This document shows, piece by piece, positions 39,754-48,747 of a DNA stretch of 64,000 bases. This DNA is from Streptomyces sp. H27-H1. GTDB lineage: Bacteria > Actinomycetota > Actinomycetes > Streptomycetales > Streptomycetaceae. The stretch is taken from positions 62,001 to 126,000 of the forward strand of contig NZ_JAPNLJ010000005.1 in NCBI RefSeq assembly GCF_026627445.1, given 5' to 3'. Position numbers and translations under genes: made by a program. The notes beneath the pieces were generated by a model. That model was not told the DNA's origin. It did not search any database and worked only from the letters and a program-made list of their open reading frames with translations. Positions within the stretch are counted from its first letter, which is position 1, and each line of letters begins with the position of its first letter.

Positions 39754-40935
39754 ATGTCATTGACACCGCCCGAGGACACGCCGCTCATCCTCACCGCCCC
39801 TGCTCCCGTGGCCCCCGTCAAGCGGGAGCAGGCCTCCGGCCTGGTACCGCTCCAGGACGGGGTGCGCGAGGAGATGGCCCGCCGGGCCGGGGAGTACGTC
39901 GGCTCGCTGGCCGGCATCGACAGCCGCTCCCCGGACTTCGCGCAGCGCATCGGGGAGATCTCCGGCCTCGGCTCCGCCGACATCCGCGGCGCCGCCCAGC
40001 AGTCCAACCGGATGCTGGAGCGGGCCGTACGCTCCCTCGCCGCGGACGGCGGCGGCGACGCCCAGGCCCGCGTCGCGGGCTCGCTGGTCGAACTGCGCCG
40101 CACGGTGACGGACTTGGATCCGGGCGAGAGCTCGGCCAAGGGGTTCGGCAAGCTCTTCTCCAAGCTGCCCGGCGGCAACAGGTTCCGCGACCACGTGGCC
40201 AAGTACGCCTCCTCGCAGACCACCCTCAACCGGATCGTCGGCGCACTGCGCGGCGGCCAGGACGAGCTGCGGCGCGACAACGCGGCCCTGCACACCGAGC
40301 GGGCCCGCCTGTGGGAGACCATGGGCAAGCTCCAGGAGTACGCGGTCCTCACCGAAGCCCTGGACGCGGCCGTCGAACAGCGGATCGCCGACCACGGCGA
40401 CCCCGGGCAGGCCGACGCGCTGCGCGCCGACGTGCTCTTCCCCGTACGGCAGAAGCACCAGGACCTGCTGACCCAGCTGGCCGTCTGCGCGCAGGGCTAC
40501 CTGGCGATGGACGTGGTCCGGCGCAACAACGAAGAGCTGATCAAGGGCGTCGACCGGGCCGCGACCACGACGGTGTCCGCACTGCGGATCGCCGTGATGC
40601 TGGCGCAGGCGCTGAAGACCCAGGGCGAGGTGATCAAGCAGATCGACACCCTGCGCGACACCACCGAGAGTCTGATCCGCGGCAACGCGCAGATGCTGTC
40701 CACGCAGAGCGGGGAGATCCAGCGGATCGCCGCCGACCCGGCCGTGGGCGCGGAGACACTGCGGACGGCCTTCGCCCAGATCTACAAGACGCTCGACACC
40801 ATCGACACCTTCAAGACGCAGGCCACCGAGAACATGGCCGCCACCGTGGAATCCCTGACCGGCGAACTCCGGCACGCCTCCGCGTACCTGGCGCGCACCC
40901 GTACCGCGAGCGCCCTGGAAGGCGGCGACCGATGA
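39754..40935 (+). CDS. TelA-family toxic anion resistance protein, 393 aa
   Basis: After a proline/alanine-rich start, residues about 30-380 form a long all-helical TelA domain: Phe-Ala-Gln-Arg-Ile-Gly-Glu-Ile-Ser, the Phe-Ser-Lys-Leu-Pro segment, Lys-Gln-Ile-Asp-Thr-Leu-Arg-Asp-Thr-Thr-Glu and a C-terminal helix pair. The family is named for tellurite resistance (KlaB) and is widely found beside XpaC-type proteins; its biochemical activity is unknown. It has no signal peptide, so it is cytoplasmic or peripheral. Twelve bases separate it from the preceding gene, and the stop overlaps the next start. Confidence 0.93.
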   Translation: MSLTPPEDTPLILTAPAPVAPVKREQASGLVPLQDGVREEMARRAGEYVGSLAGIDSRSPDFAQRIGEISGLGSADIRGAAQQSNRMLERAVRSLAADGGGDAQARVAGSLVELRRTVTDLDPGESSAKGFGKLFSKLPGGNRFRDHVAKYASSQTTLNRIVGALRGGQDELRRDNAALHTERARLWETMGKLQEYAVLTEALDAAVEQRIADHGDPGQADALRADVLFPVRQKHQDLLTQLAVCAQGYLAMDVVRRNNEELIKGVDRAATTTVSALRIAVMLAQALKTQGEVIKQIDTLRDTTESLIRGNAQMLSTQSGEIQRIAADPAVGAETLRTAFAQIYKTLDTIDTFKTQATENMAATVESLTGELRHASAYLARTRTASALEGGDR

Positions 40936-42545
40936 ACATCCTCAGCGCTGTGATGCGCAGACGCCCGGCCGCCGCGGTGGCGCTCGCCGCGACCCTGCTG
41001 GGAGCGAGCGCCTGCACGTCCGGGGACTCCCCGCGGAAGCCGGAGCGGTCGGCGTACAAGGAGGGCACGCTGCGCGTACTGGCCTCCAGCGAGCTGTCCG
41101 ACATGGACGAGGTGCTGAAGGCGGCGAAGGCGGCCACCGGGGTGGGCGTGGAGCTGACCATGTCGGGCACCCTCGACGCGGTCGAGCAGATCGTCTCCGG
41201 CACGGCCGACGGGAAGTACGACGCCGTCTGGCTCTCCTCCAACGACTACCTGCGGCTACGGCCCGAGGCCGCGGGCAAGCTGTCGAGCGAGACGCCGGTG
41301 ATGTCCTCGCCCGTCGCCCTCGGCGTGAAGCCCGAGGCGCTGGCCCGGCTCGGCTGGAAGCCCGGGGCGGTCACCTGGTCAGCGGTCCACGAGGCCGTCA
41401 CCGGCGGCAAACTGACGTACGGGATGACGGATCCGGTGCGCTCCAACTCGGGTTTCTCCGCACTGGTTTCGGTGGCCTCCGCGCTGTCGGGCGCGCAGGC
41501 GGCGCTGACCGGCGCGGACGTGGCGAAGGCGCAGCCGAAGCTGAAGGAGTTCTTCACCGGACAGAAGCTGACCTCGGGTTCCTCGGGCTGGCTGGCGACG
41601 GCGTACACCCAGCGCGGGGACGTGGACGCGCTGGTGAACTACGAGTCGGTGCTGCTGTCGATGAACCGGGACGCCAAGACGGACCTCACGGTGATCCGGC
41701 CGGTCGACGGCGTGGTCACGGCCCACTACCCGCTGACCCTGCTGACCTCGGCCCCGCCCGGGGCCCGCGAGTCGGGGCGCGCGCTCACCGAGTACCTGCG
41801 CGGCGCCGAGGCCCAGAAGGCGATCACCGAGCAGACCTTCCGGCGGCCCGTCGCGGCCGGGGTGGGTCCGGCGTCCGGGCTGGACGCGGACAAGCGCCGC
41901 GAGCTGCCCTTCCCGGGCACCCGGCCGGTCGCGGACGGGCTGCTGGCCAGCTACGAGAACGAGCTGCGCCGGCCCTCGCGCACGGTGTACGTGCTGGACA
42001 CCTCGGGGTCGATGGCCGAGGAGGACCGGATCGGACGACTGAAGTCGACCCTCACCGACCTTACGGGGAGCGGGAGTTCGGGCACCGGGCAGCGGTTCCG
42101 GGACCGCGAGGAGGTGACCCTGCTGCCCTTCGGGGACAAGGTGAAGAAGGTCCTGACGCACGTGGTCGAGCCGGGCAACCCCGGACCCGCCCTGGACGCG
42201 ATCCGGGGGGACGTGAGCGCGCTGAAGCCGGAGGGCGGCACGGCCGTGTACGGGAGTCTGAAAGCGGCCTACCACCACCTGGGCCGGGGCAGCGAGGACG
42301 CGTTCACCTCGATCGTGCTGATGACGGACGGGCAGAGCGGCGACAAGGTCAAGGACTTCGACCGCTTCTACGCGCAGCTGCCTGCGGCCCAGAAGCACAC
42401 ACCGGTCTTCGCGATCCTGTTCGGCGACTCGGACCGCAGGGAACTCGTCCACATCACCGAGCTGACCGGCGGTCGGCTCTTCGACGCCACCGACGGCAAC
42501 GGTTCGCTGGACGGCGCCTTCGAGGAGATCCGTGGCTACCAGTAG
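40932..42545 (+). CDS. Lipoprotein fusing a solute-binding domain to a VWA domain, 537 aa
   Basis: The ATG overlaps the TelA stop (ATGA). The lipobox ends Ala-Ser-Ala-Cys (Cys near 28). Residues about 40-310 form a binding-protein domain (Leu-Arg-Val-Leu-Ala-Ser-Ser-Glu-Leu). From about residue 345 a VWA domain shows the MIDAS motif Asp-Thr-Ser-Gly-Ser, with a Thr in Gly-Gly-Thr-Ala-Val and an Asp in Leu-Met-Thr-Asp-Gly. The complete MIDAS suggests a working metal site. VWA domains bind protein partners, so it could link a captured ligand to the TelA system. Confidence 0.88.
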   Translation: MNILSAVMRRRPAAAVALAATLLGASACTSGDSPRKPERSAYKEGTLRVLASSELSDMDEVLKAAKAATGVGVELTMSGTLDAVEQIVSGTADGKYDAVWLSSNDYLRLRPEAAGKLSSETPVMSSPVALGVKPEALARLGWKPGAVTWSAVHEAVTGGKLTYGMTDPVRSNSGFSALVSVASALSGAQAALTGADVAKAQPKLKEFFTGQKLTSGSSGWLATAYTQRGDVDALVNYESVLLSMNRDAKTDLTVIRPVDGVVTAHYPLTLLTSAPPGARESGRALTEYLRGAEAQKAITEQTFRRPVAAGVGPASGLDADKRRELPFPGTRPVADGLLASYENELRRPSRTVYVLDTSGSMAEEDRIGRLKSTLTDLTGSGSSGTGQRFRDREEVTLLPFGDKVKKVLTHVVEPGNPGPALDAIRGDVSALKPEGGTAVYGSLKAAYHHLGRGSEDAFTSIVLMTDGQSGDKVKDFDRFYAQLPAAQKHTPVFAILFGDSDRRELVHITELTGGRLFDATDGNGSLDGAFEEIRGYQ

Positions 42546-43149
42546 GCCGGCCGAAGGGGCGCTGCGCTACCTGGAGTCGAAGAAGAACCTGACCGGCAGC
42601 GCCTGCGGGGTCCTCGGGCTGGGCCTGACCCTCACCGGGGTGGCCGGCCCGTACTGGCCGGTGGTGGTCGCCGGGCTGTACGCGGCGGGCGCGCTGATCG
42701 CCCCGCCGGACCGGCCCGCTCCCCCGACGCCTCCGGTCCCCGCCGAGCAGCTGGGCTTCGTACGGGAGGACTTCGCGCGGCTGCGGGAGTACCTCGGCGA
42801 GGTGGACCTGCCGGAGGAAGCGGCCGCCGCACTGGCCGGGCTGCTGGAGCTGTACTCGGCGATGCTGGAGCCGGGCTGGGTGGCGGGGGTGCTGGCCGCC
42901 GACGCGGAGGCGGTGCACGCGCTGACCCGGGCCATCCGCACGGACGTGCCGGAGTGCGTGGACACCTTCAACCGGACCCGCTGGTGGACCCGGCTCACGG
43001 CGGGCGGCGAATCGCCCGAGCGACACCTCGAGCGGCAGCTGTCGCTGCTCCGGGAGGAAGCGGAACGCATGACGGCGGACCTCCGTGAAACGGAGGCCCG
43101 CCGTCAGCAGACGCACACGACCTATTTGGAAGGTCGCAGGGAATCCTAG
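42532..43149 (+). CDS. XpaC-like membrane protein, 205 aa
   Basis: GTG overlaps the VWA gene by 14 bases with GAGGAGATCC as ribosome site. A two-helix hydrophobic segment occupies residues about 23-58, then a cytoplasmic coiled-coil helical domain with Leu-Arg-Glu-Tyr-Leu, Leu-Glu-Leu-Tyr-Ser and a long Arg/Glu-rich C-terminal helix. The layout matches XpaC-type proteins, which pair with TelA in Bacillus and others. It lacks a clear enzyme motif. It ends the operon. Assignment rests on neighbours and topology, not on strong motifs. Confidence 0.65.
   Translation: MATSRPAEGALRYLESKKNLTGSACGVLGLGLTLTGVAGPYWPVVVAGLYAAGALIAPPDRPAPPTPPVPAEQLGFVREDFARLREYLGEVDLPEEAAAALAGLLELYSAMLEPGWVAGVLAADAEAVHALTRAIRTDVPECVDTFNRTRWWTRLTAGGESPERHLERQLSLLREEAERMTADLRETEARRQQTHTTYLEGRRES
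43071..43105 (+). terminator. Strong hairpin inside the end of the XpaC-like gene
   Basis: GACGGCGG-A-CCTCCGT (43071-43086) pairs with ACGGAGG-C-CCGCCGTC (43090-43105) around GAA, with one mismatch. It lies within the last 26 codons and may act as an intragenic terminator or mRNA stabiliser. Confidence 0.55.
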
Positions 43150-43215
43150 GTCGGGGAATCCCGCGTCAACCCGTGGCCGGGGACAGCCGGCCGCAGGAGT
43201 TCGGTGGGGCCGGGG

Positions 43216-45057
43216 TCAGCCCAGGCGCTCGACGAGCGCTTCGTACTGGTCCCACAGCTCCTTCGGCGTGTGGTCGCCGTAGGTGTTCAGGTGCGCGGGG
43301 ACGAGCGAGGCCTCGTCGCGCCAGACCTCCTTGTCGACCGTGAGCAGGAACTCCAGGTCGGCGGCGGGCAGGTCCAGGCCGTCGGTGTCCAGGGACGCGA
43401 CGGTCGGCAGGATGCCGATGGGGGTCAGGGCGCCCTCGGCGGTCCCCTCGAGGCGCTCGACGATCCACTTCAGGACGCGGCTGTTCTCGCCGAAGCCGGG
43501 CCACACGAACTTGCCCGCGTCGTTCTTGCGGAACCAGTTCACGTAGTAGATCTTCGGGAGCTTGGACTGGTCCTTGTCCTTGGCCACGTCGACCCAGTGA
43601 CCCATGTAGTCGCCCATGTTGTAGCCGCAGAACGGCAGCATGGCGAAGGGGTCGCGGCGCAGTTCGCCGACCTTGCCCTCGGCGGCGGCGGTCTTCTCGG
43701 AGGCGATGTTCGATCCGATGAAGACGCCGTGGTTCCAGTCGAAGGACTCGGTGACCAGCGGCACGGCGGAGGCGCGGCGGCCGCCGAAGAGGATCGCGGA
43801 GATCGGGACGCCCTTGGGGTCCTCCCACTCGGCGGCGATCGTCGGGCACTGCGAGGCGGGGACGGCGAAGCGGGCGTTGGGGTGGGCCGCCGGGCTGTCG
43901 CTCGACGGGGTCCAGGCGTTGCCCTTCCAGTCGATCAGGTGCGCGGGCGCCTCTTCGGTCATGCCCTCCCACCAGACGTCGGAGCCGTCGGGGGTGAGCG
44001 CGACGTTGGTGAAGACGGTGTTCGCGTACATGGTCTTCATGGCGTTGGCGTTGGTGTGGTCGCCGGTGCCGGGGGCCACGCCGAAGAAGCCGGCCTCGGG
44101 GTTGATCGCGTACAGGCGACCGTCCTCGCCGAAGCGCATCCAGGCGATGTCGTCACCGACGGTCTCGACGGTCCAGCCGGGGATCGTGGGCTCCAGCATG
44201 GCCAGGTTGGTCTTGCCGCAGGCGCTGGGGAAGGCGGCGGCGATGTACTTCGACTCGCCCTGCGGCGGGGTGAGCTTGAGGATCAGCATGTGCTCGGCGA
44301 GCCAGCCCTCGTCGCGGGCCATGACGGACGCGATGCGCAGGGCGTAGCACTTCTTGCCGAGCAGGGCGTTGCCGCCGTAGCCCGATCCGTAGGACCAGAT
44401 CTCGCGGCTCTCGGGGAAGTGCGAGATGTACTTGGTGGTGTTGCACGGCCACGGCACGTCGCTCTCGCCCTCGGCGAGCGGAGCGCCGAGGGTGTGGACG
44501 GCCTTGACGAAGAACCCGTCGGTGCCGAGTTCGTCGAGGACGGCCTGGCCCATGCGGGTCATGGTGCGCATGGCGACCGCGACGTAGGCGGAGTCGGTGA
44601 TCTCGACGCCGATGGCGGAGAGCTCGGAGCCGAGGGGGCCCATGCAGAAGGGGACGACGTACATCGTGCGGCCCTTCATGGAGCCGCGGAAGATGCCGCC
44701 TTGCGCACCCTCTCCGGCGAAGAGCGCCTTCATCTCGGAAGGGGCCTTCCAGTGATTGGTCGGGCCCGCGTCCTCCTCCTTCTCGGAGCAGATGAAGGTC
44801 CGGTCCTCGACGCGCGCGACGTCGGAGGGGTCGGAGGCGGCGTAGTACGAGTTCGGGCGCTTGGCCGGGTCCAGCTTCTTGAAGGTGCCCTTGAAGACGA
44901 GCTCCTCGCAGAGGGCCTCGTACTCGGCCTCGGAGCCGTCACACCAGATGATGCGGTCCGGCTGGGTGAGGGCTGCGATGTCACCGACCCAGGAGACGAG
45001 CTCCTCGTGCTTGGTCGGGACTTCGGAAGTGGTGCCAGCCGCGATGTCGCGCGCCAC
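43216..45057 (-). CDS. pckG: GTP-dependent phosphoenolpyruvate carboxykinase, 613 aa
   Basis: AAGGAGCGATC precedes a GTG at 45057. The PEPCK-GTP motifs are intact: Pro-Ser-Ala-Cys-Gly-Lys-Thr-Asn P-loop with the reactive Cys, Gly-Asp-Asp-Ile-Ala-Trp kinase-2 motif, Arg-Asp in the C-terminal mobile region, and Phe-Gly-Gly-Arg-Arg. The enzyme makes PEP from oxaloacetate and GTP, the first step of gluconeogenesis. It is monocistronic, with a long upstream region carrying a direct repeat. Length matches the GTP family. Confidence 0.98.
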   Translation of the reverse strand: MARDIAAGTTSEVPTKHEELVSWVGDIAALTQPDRIIWCDGSEAEYEALCEELVFKGTFKKLDPAKRPNSYYAASDPSDVARVEDRTFICSEKEEDAGPTNHWKAPSEMKALFAGEGAQGGIFRGSMKGRTMYVVPFCMGPLGSELSAIGVEITDSAYVAVAMRTMTRMGQAVLDELGTDGFFVKAVHTLGAPLAEGESDVPWPCNTTKYISHFPESREIWSYGSGYGGNALLGKKCYALRIASVMARDEGWLAEHMLILKLTPPQGESKYIAAAFPSACGKTNLAMLEPTIPGWTVETVGDDIAWMRFGEDGRLYAINPEAGFFGVAPGTGDHTNANAMKTMYANTVFTNVALTPDGSDVWWEGMTEEAPAHLIDWKGNAWTPSSDSPAAHPNARFAVPASQCPTIAAEWEDPKGVPISAILFGGRRASAVPLVTESFDWNHGVFIGSNIASEKTAAAEGKVGELRRDPFAMLPFCGYNMGDYMGHWVDVAKDKDQSKLPKIYYVNWFRKNDAGKFVWPGFGENSRVLKWIVERLEGTAEGALTPIGILPTVASLDTDGLDLPAADLEFLLTVDKEVWRDEASLVPAHLNTYGDHTPKELWDQYEALVERLG

Positions 45058-45129
45058 GATCGCTCCTTGTTGAGGGGTTTGACAGGTGTTGCCCCGTGGG
45101 GGCCGCGACCCGGACGCTTCGCGCTCCGC

Positions 45130-45167
45130 TCATCCGGTGTCGACCGCACTCATCTGATCATCCGGTG
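45130..45167. promoter_or_regulatory. TCATCCGGTG direct repeats upstream of pckG
   Basis: TCATCCGGTG occurs at 45130-45139 and 45158-45167, 28 bases apart, upstream of pckG's start at 45057. The repeats may bind a regulator of carbon metabolism. They lie about 75 bases before the start on the minus-strand gene's 5' side. Confidence 0.4.
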
Positions 45168-45246
45168 CGTGTGCGCATATGTCCAGAGGGCCTCTCACGT
45201 GAGCATCGCCACTCCGGTCAATCTTCCGTAAAGCGCACTAACGGAA

Positions 45247-45264
45247 ACCTACGCAACCGTAGGT
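45247..45264. promoter_or_regulatory. ACCTACG-N4-CGTAGGT inverted repeat at the hemolysin-III gene start
   Basis: Seven-base perfect arms (45247-45253 and 45258-45264) with a CAAC spacer end three bases before the ATG, overlapping a TAGGTA -10-like element. It could be an operator or a start-site hairpin. Confidence 0.5.
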
Positions 45265-45267
45265 AGC

Positions 45268-45963
45268 ATGGCCGGTATGACTTCTGACGCCGCTGCCGTG
45301 GCCGCTCCGGTGGTCGAACTCGCCGATCAGGAGGCCAAGCCGCTGATGCGCGGCTGGCTCCACACCGGCATGTTCCCCGCCGTCGTGATCGCCGGCCTCG
45401 TCCTGATGGCCCTCACCGACTCGACCCGGGCCCGGGTGGCGTGCGGGGTGTACATCCTCACCGCCTGCCTCCTCTTCGGAGTCAGCGCCGTCTACCACCG
45501 CGGTACGTGGGGCCCGCGCGGCGAAGCCATCCTGCGGCGGCTCGACCACGCCAACATCTTCCTGATCATCGCGGGCACGTACACCCCGCTGACCGTGCTG
45601 CTCCTGCCGGACTCCACCGGCCGGACCCTGCTCTGGGCGGTCTGGATCGCGGCCACGGCCGGCATCGCCTTCCGTGTCTTCTGGGTCGGCGCCCCGCGCT
45701 GGCTCTACACCCCCTGCTACATCGCCATGGGCTGGGCGGCGGTCTTCTTCCTCCCCGACTTCATGCGCACCGGCGGCATCGCCGTCCTGGTCCTGGTCAT
45801 CGTCGGCGGCCTCCTCTACAGCGTCGGCGGCGTCATCTACGGGATGAAGCGGCCGAACCCCTCCCCCCGCTTCTTCGGCTTCCACGAGGTCTTCCACTCG
45901 CTGACGCTCGCCGCCTTCGTGGCCCACTACGTGGGCATCTCGATGGCGGCCTACTCGCACTAG
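45268..45963 (+). CDS. Hemolysin III-type (UPF0073) membrane protein, 231 aa
   Basis: Seven hydrophobic helices follow a short acidic N-terminal segment; the PAQR/HlyIII metal motif is visible as Ser-Ala-Val-Tyr-His in the second helix region (His-Arg-Gly), Asp-His-Ala-Asn-Ile-Phe, and a late His-Glu-Val-Phe-His. This family covers bacterial HlyIII and eukaryotic PAQR proteins; the bacterial function is unclear, possibly a hydrolase. The ATG at 45268 has no ribosome site; an ATG at 45277 with a very short leader is an alternative start. It is divergent from pckG. Confidence 0.9.
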   Translation: MAGMTSDAAAVAAPVVELADQEAKPLMRGWLHTGMFPAVVIAGLVLMALTDSTRARVACGVYILTACLLFGVSAVYHRGTWGPRGEAILRRLDHANIFLIIAGTYTPLTVLLLPDSTGRTLLWAVWIAATAGIAFRVFWVGAPRWLYTPCYIAMGWAAVFFLPDFMRTGGIAVLVLVIVGGLLYSVGGVIYGMKRPNPSPRFFGFHEVFHSLTLAAFVAHYVGISMAAYSH

Positions 45964-45990
45964 GCGGTCCTCCAGACTGGGAGCACGTAC

Positions 45991-46029
45991 GCGACAGGGC
46001 CCCGGCGCGATGCGCCGGGGCCCTGTCGC
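45991..46029. terminator. Perfect 18-base-stem bidirectional terminator
   Basis: Arms at 45991-46008 and 46012-46029 are fully complementary around a GAT loop. It lies between the convergent hemolysin III and DUF255 genes. Confidence 0.85.
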
Positions 46030-46042
46030 ACGCTCAGCCCCT

Positions 46043-48097
46043 TCAGGAGCGGACCGCTCCCAACTGCTCCGCCAGCTCTGCCGGATCGGCCGTGGGCCGC
46101 GCGCAGACGAAATGCCGGCACACGTACGCCGTCGGAAGGCCGTCCACCAGCGTGCGCTCCACCAGCAGGGGGAACTCCCCGCCGCTGCCGTCCGCCGCCC
46201 ACGGCAGTCCCGTCGCCACGACCGCCCCGGGAGCCGTCCCCAGCAACGCGACCCGATGCAGCTCCGCCCGCGCCGGATCCTCCATGTGGCCGACCACCGC
46301 GACCTCGCGCGGCCCGTCGACCAGCGCCTCGGCGACCGCCAGCCCGTGCCCGATGAAGCGCGGCGCGCGCGGCCCGAGCGCGTGCACCACGGCGAGCGCC
46401 CGCTCGGCCGCCGTACGGTGCGGCTCCGAGCCGGTGTGCGCGGCGTAGGAGAGCAGGGCCCCTGCGGCGGCGGTCCACCCGGAGGGGGCCGCGGTGTCGG
46501 TCGGGTCCTGCGGCCGCCTGATCAGCCGCTCCGCATCGTGCGCGGTGTCGTACAGCGAGCCGTCCTCGGCGGTGAACCGGTCCAGGACCAGGTCCACGAG
46601 GAAGCCGGCGAACTCCAGCCAGACCCCTTCACCGGTGACCGCGGCCAGCGCGAGGAATCCCTCGGCGACGTCGCCGTAGTCCTCCAGCACCCCGGCGTTG
46701 ACCCCGACACGCCCGTCCTTGCTCGTCCGCGCGAGGCGGGCCCGCCCGTCCATGTGCACCCGTACGAGGAGGTCGGCGGCCTCCGTCGCCCGCTCGATCA
46801 GGTCGGGCCGGTCGAAGAAGGCCCCGCACTCGGCCAGCGCCGCGATGGCCAGCCCGTTCCAGGCGGCCACGATCTTGTCGTCCCGGCCGGGCGCGGGCCG
46901 CTTCCCCCGCTCGGCGAGCAGCCGCTCCCTGATCCCGGCGAGCCGCTCGGCGTCGATGTCCGGCCCCTGAGCCGGGAGTTGCAGCACGGACATCCCGTGT
47001 TCGAAGGTCCCCTCCTCCGTCACCCCGAAGCAGGCGGCGGCCAGGTCCCCGTCCTCCTCACCCAGCACCTCCCGCAGCTGGGCGGGGGTCCAGGCGTAGT
47101 AGACCCCCTCCACGTGCGCACCGCTCTGCGGGTCCTCGCTGTCGGCGTCCAGGGCGGAGGCGAAACCACCCTCCTGGGTGCGCAGTTCACGGACCATGAA
47201 GTCGGCGGTCTCGACGGCCACGCGCCGCGCCAGGTCCGACCCGGTGGCACGCCACAGGTGGGCGTAGACCCGGCACAGCAGCGCATTGTCGTAGAGCATC
47301 TTCTCGAAGTGCGGAACGACCCACTCCCGGTCCACGGAGTACCGCGCGAACCCGCCCCCGAGCTGGTCGTAGATCCCGCCCCGGGCCATGGCCTCACACG
47401 TGTCGGCGGCCATCTGCAGGGCCCCCTCCGACCCGGTCCGGGCATGGTGGCGCAGCAGGAACTCCAGCACCATGGACGGCGGGAACTTCGGCGCCCCCCC
47501 GAATCCGCCCCGGGCCTCGTCGTACTCCCGCGTCAGCCCGAGCAGCGCCTGCGCGAGCTCCTCGGGACCGGGAGTACCGGCCTTCCCGTAGTCCAGCTGC
47601 CGCCCCGCGAGGTCCCGTACGATCCGCTGCGCGACCTCGGCCACCTCCTCGGGCCGCCCGACCCACGCGGTACGCACCCCTTCGAGCACCTGCATGAAGG
47701 AGGGCATCCCGTGCCGGGGCTCGGGGGGGAAGTAGGTCCCGAAGTAGAAGGGCTCGGCGTCGGCGGTCAGGAACACCGTCATCGGCCACCCACCCTGCCC
47801 GGTGGCGGCCTGCACGGCCTCCATGTAGACGGAGTCGATGTCGGGCCGCTCTTCGCGGTCGACCTTGACGTTGACGAAGTGCTCGTTCATGTAGGCGGCG
47901 ACTAGTTCATCTTCGAAGCTTTCCTTGGCGAGTACATGACACCAATGGCAACTGCTGTAGCCAACGCTCAGCAGAACGGGCACCCCCCGCCCCCGTGCCT
48001 CCGCGAACGCCTCGGGCGACCAGGGCCACCAGTCGACGGGGTTGTCCGCGTGTTGCAGCAGATACGGCGAGGTCTCGTTCGCGAGGCGGTTCGACAT
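46043..48097 (-). CDS. DUF255 thioredoxin-fold protein (YyaL-like), 684 aa
   Basis: The N-terminal domain carries Cys-His-Trp-Cys-His at about residues 50-54, the DUF255 thioredoxin-like active site, preceded by Val-Leu-Leu-Ser-Val-Gly-Tyr-Ser-Ser. The middle and C terminus are alpha/alpha toroid-like repeats with Trp-Asn-Gly-Leu-Ala-Ile-Ala and Pro-Ser-Gly-Trp-Thr-Ala-Ala. The family has a thioredoxin domain fused to a six-hairpin-like domain; human SSP411 is a relative. Biochemical role is unknown, possibly redox. Start ATG at 48097; an in-frame ATG five codons upstream is less likely. It is monocistronic. Confidence 0.93.
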   Translation of the reverse strand: MSNRLANETSPYLLQHADNPVDWWPWSPEAFAEARGRGVPVLLSVGYSSCHWCHVLAKESFEDELVAAYMNEHFVNVKVDREERPDIDSVYMEAVQAATGQGGWPMTVFLTADAEPFYFGTYFPPEPRHGMPSFMQVLEGVRTAWVGRPEEVAEVAQRIVRDLAGRQLDYGKAGTPGPEELAQALLGLTREYDEARGGFGGAPKFPPSMVLEFLLRHHARTGSEGALQMAADTCEAMARGGIYDQLGGGFARYSVDREWVVPHFEKMLYDNALLCRVYAHLWRATGSDLARRVAVETADFMVRELRTQEGGFASALDADSEDPQSGAHVEGVYYAWTPAQLREVLGEEDGDLAAACFGVTEEGTFEHGMSVLQLPAQGPDIDAERLAGIRERLLAERGKRPAPGRDDKIVAAWNGLAIAALAECGAFFDRPDLIERATEAADLLVRVHMDGRARLARTSKDGRVGVNAGVLEDYGDVAEGFLALAAVTGEGVWLEFAGFLVDLVLDRFTAEDGSLYDTAHDAERLIRRPQDPTDTAAPSGWTAAAGALLSYAAHTGSEPHRTAAERALAVVHALGPRAPRFIGHGLAVAEALVDGPREVAVVGHMEDPARAELHRVALLGTAPGAVVATGLPWAADGSGGEFPLLVERTLVDGLPTAYVCRHFVCARPTADPAELAEQLGAVRS

Positions 48098-48146
48098 GGG
48101 GCCATCCTGCCGCACCGCCCAGCGTGCGCCTGGTTACGGGGCCGTC

Positions 48147-48167
48147 AGGCCGCCGGTTCGGCGGCCT
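48147..48167. promoter_or_regulatory. Inverted repeat in the divergent promoter region
   Basis: AGGCCGCC-GGTTC-GGCGGCCT lies between the divergent starts at 48097 and 48217. It could be an operator or a short hairpin. Confidence 0.3.
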
Positions 48168-48204
48168 CTATGCGGTCAGCCCATTTCCATACCGGGGAGA
48201 ACCA

Positions 48205-48216
48205 TATATTGACCAC
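48205..48216 (+). promoter_or_regulatory. Candidate -10 element of a leaderless mRNA
   Basis: TATATT at 48205-48210 lies seven bases before the ATG at 48217, the right spacing for transcription to start at the A of the start codon. No ribosome site is present before this gene. Confidence 0.4.
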
Positions 48217-48714
48217 ATGCGCACGAGCCGTCGTACAGGAGCAGCAGCCCTCGCCCTGGGCCTGGGAGCGGCAGTCGCGATCGGCGGCTACTTCGCGTGG
48301 GCTCCCGACGTGACCGTCGAGGCTGCGGCGCACGCTGGCGATCCCGCATGCTCTTCCGTCGTGGCACGCCTTCCCGGGGAGCTCCAGCAACTGAGCAGGA
48401 GCAAGGTCTCCGCGGCTGGTGCAGCGGCGTGGGGAGACGGCTCGGTGGTCCTGCGTTGCGGGGTTACCCCCGTTCCGCCCACTACCGACAGCTGCATGAC
48501 GGTCAATGGCGTGGACTGGGTGCTGGACGAGAAGACCGCCACCGAATCAGCCGGCGCCATTCGGAAATTGGTCACCTACGGTCGAATTCCGTCCGTCGAG
48601 GTTTCCTTCACGAATCCCGCACAGTCCGCCGGCGACGTCTTGATCCGATTGAACGAAGCCGTGGAGCAGATCCCTCAGGCCGGGAAATGCATCGGTCTCG
48701 CAGATCTTGATTAG
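48217..48714 (+). CDS. DUF3515-type exported protein, 165 aa
   Basis: A signal-anchor helix (residues 8-26) leads into an extracytoplasmic domain with Asp-Pro-Ala-Cys near residue 44, Val-Val-Leu-Arg-Cys-Gly-Val, and Thr-Thr-Asp-Ser-Cys-Met-Thr-Val-Asn-Gly-Val-Asp-Trp-Val, the conserved DUF3515 core of three cysteines, plus a last Cys near 160. In Streptomyces the family member near the cell-wall genes ddl/thiL is single; this copy lies outside that context. Function unknown; likely a disulfide-bonded extracytoplasmic protein. Likely a leaderless mRNA. Confidence 0.85.
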   Translation: MRTSRRTGAAALALGLGAAVAIGGYFAWAPDVTVEAAAHAGDPACSSVVARLPGELQQLSRSKVSAAGAAAWGDGSVVLRCGVTPVPPTTDSCMTVNGVDWVLDEKTATESAGAIRKLVTYGRIPSVEVSFTNPAQSAGDVLIRLNEAVEQIPQAGKCIGLADLD

Positions 48715-48747
48715 ACAACGCGTTGCGGCATGGCGTCCACGACCCGG

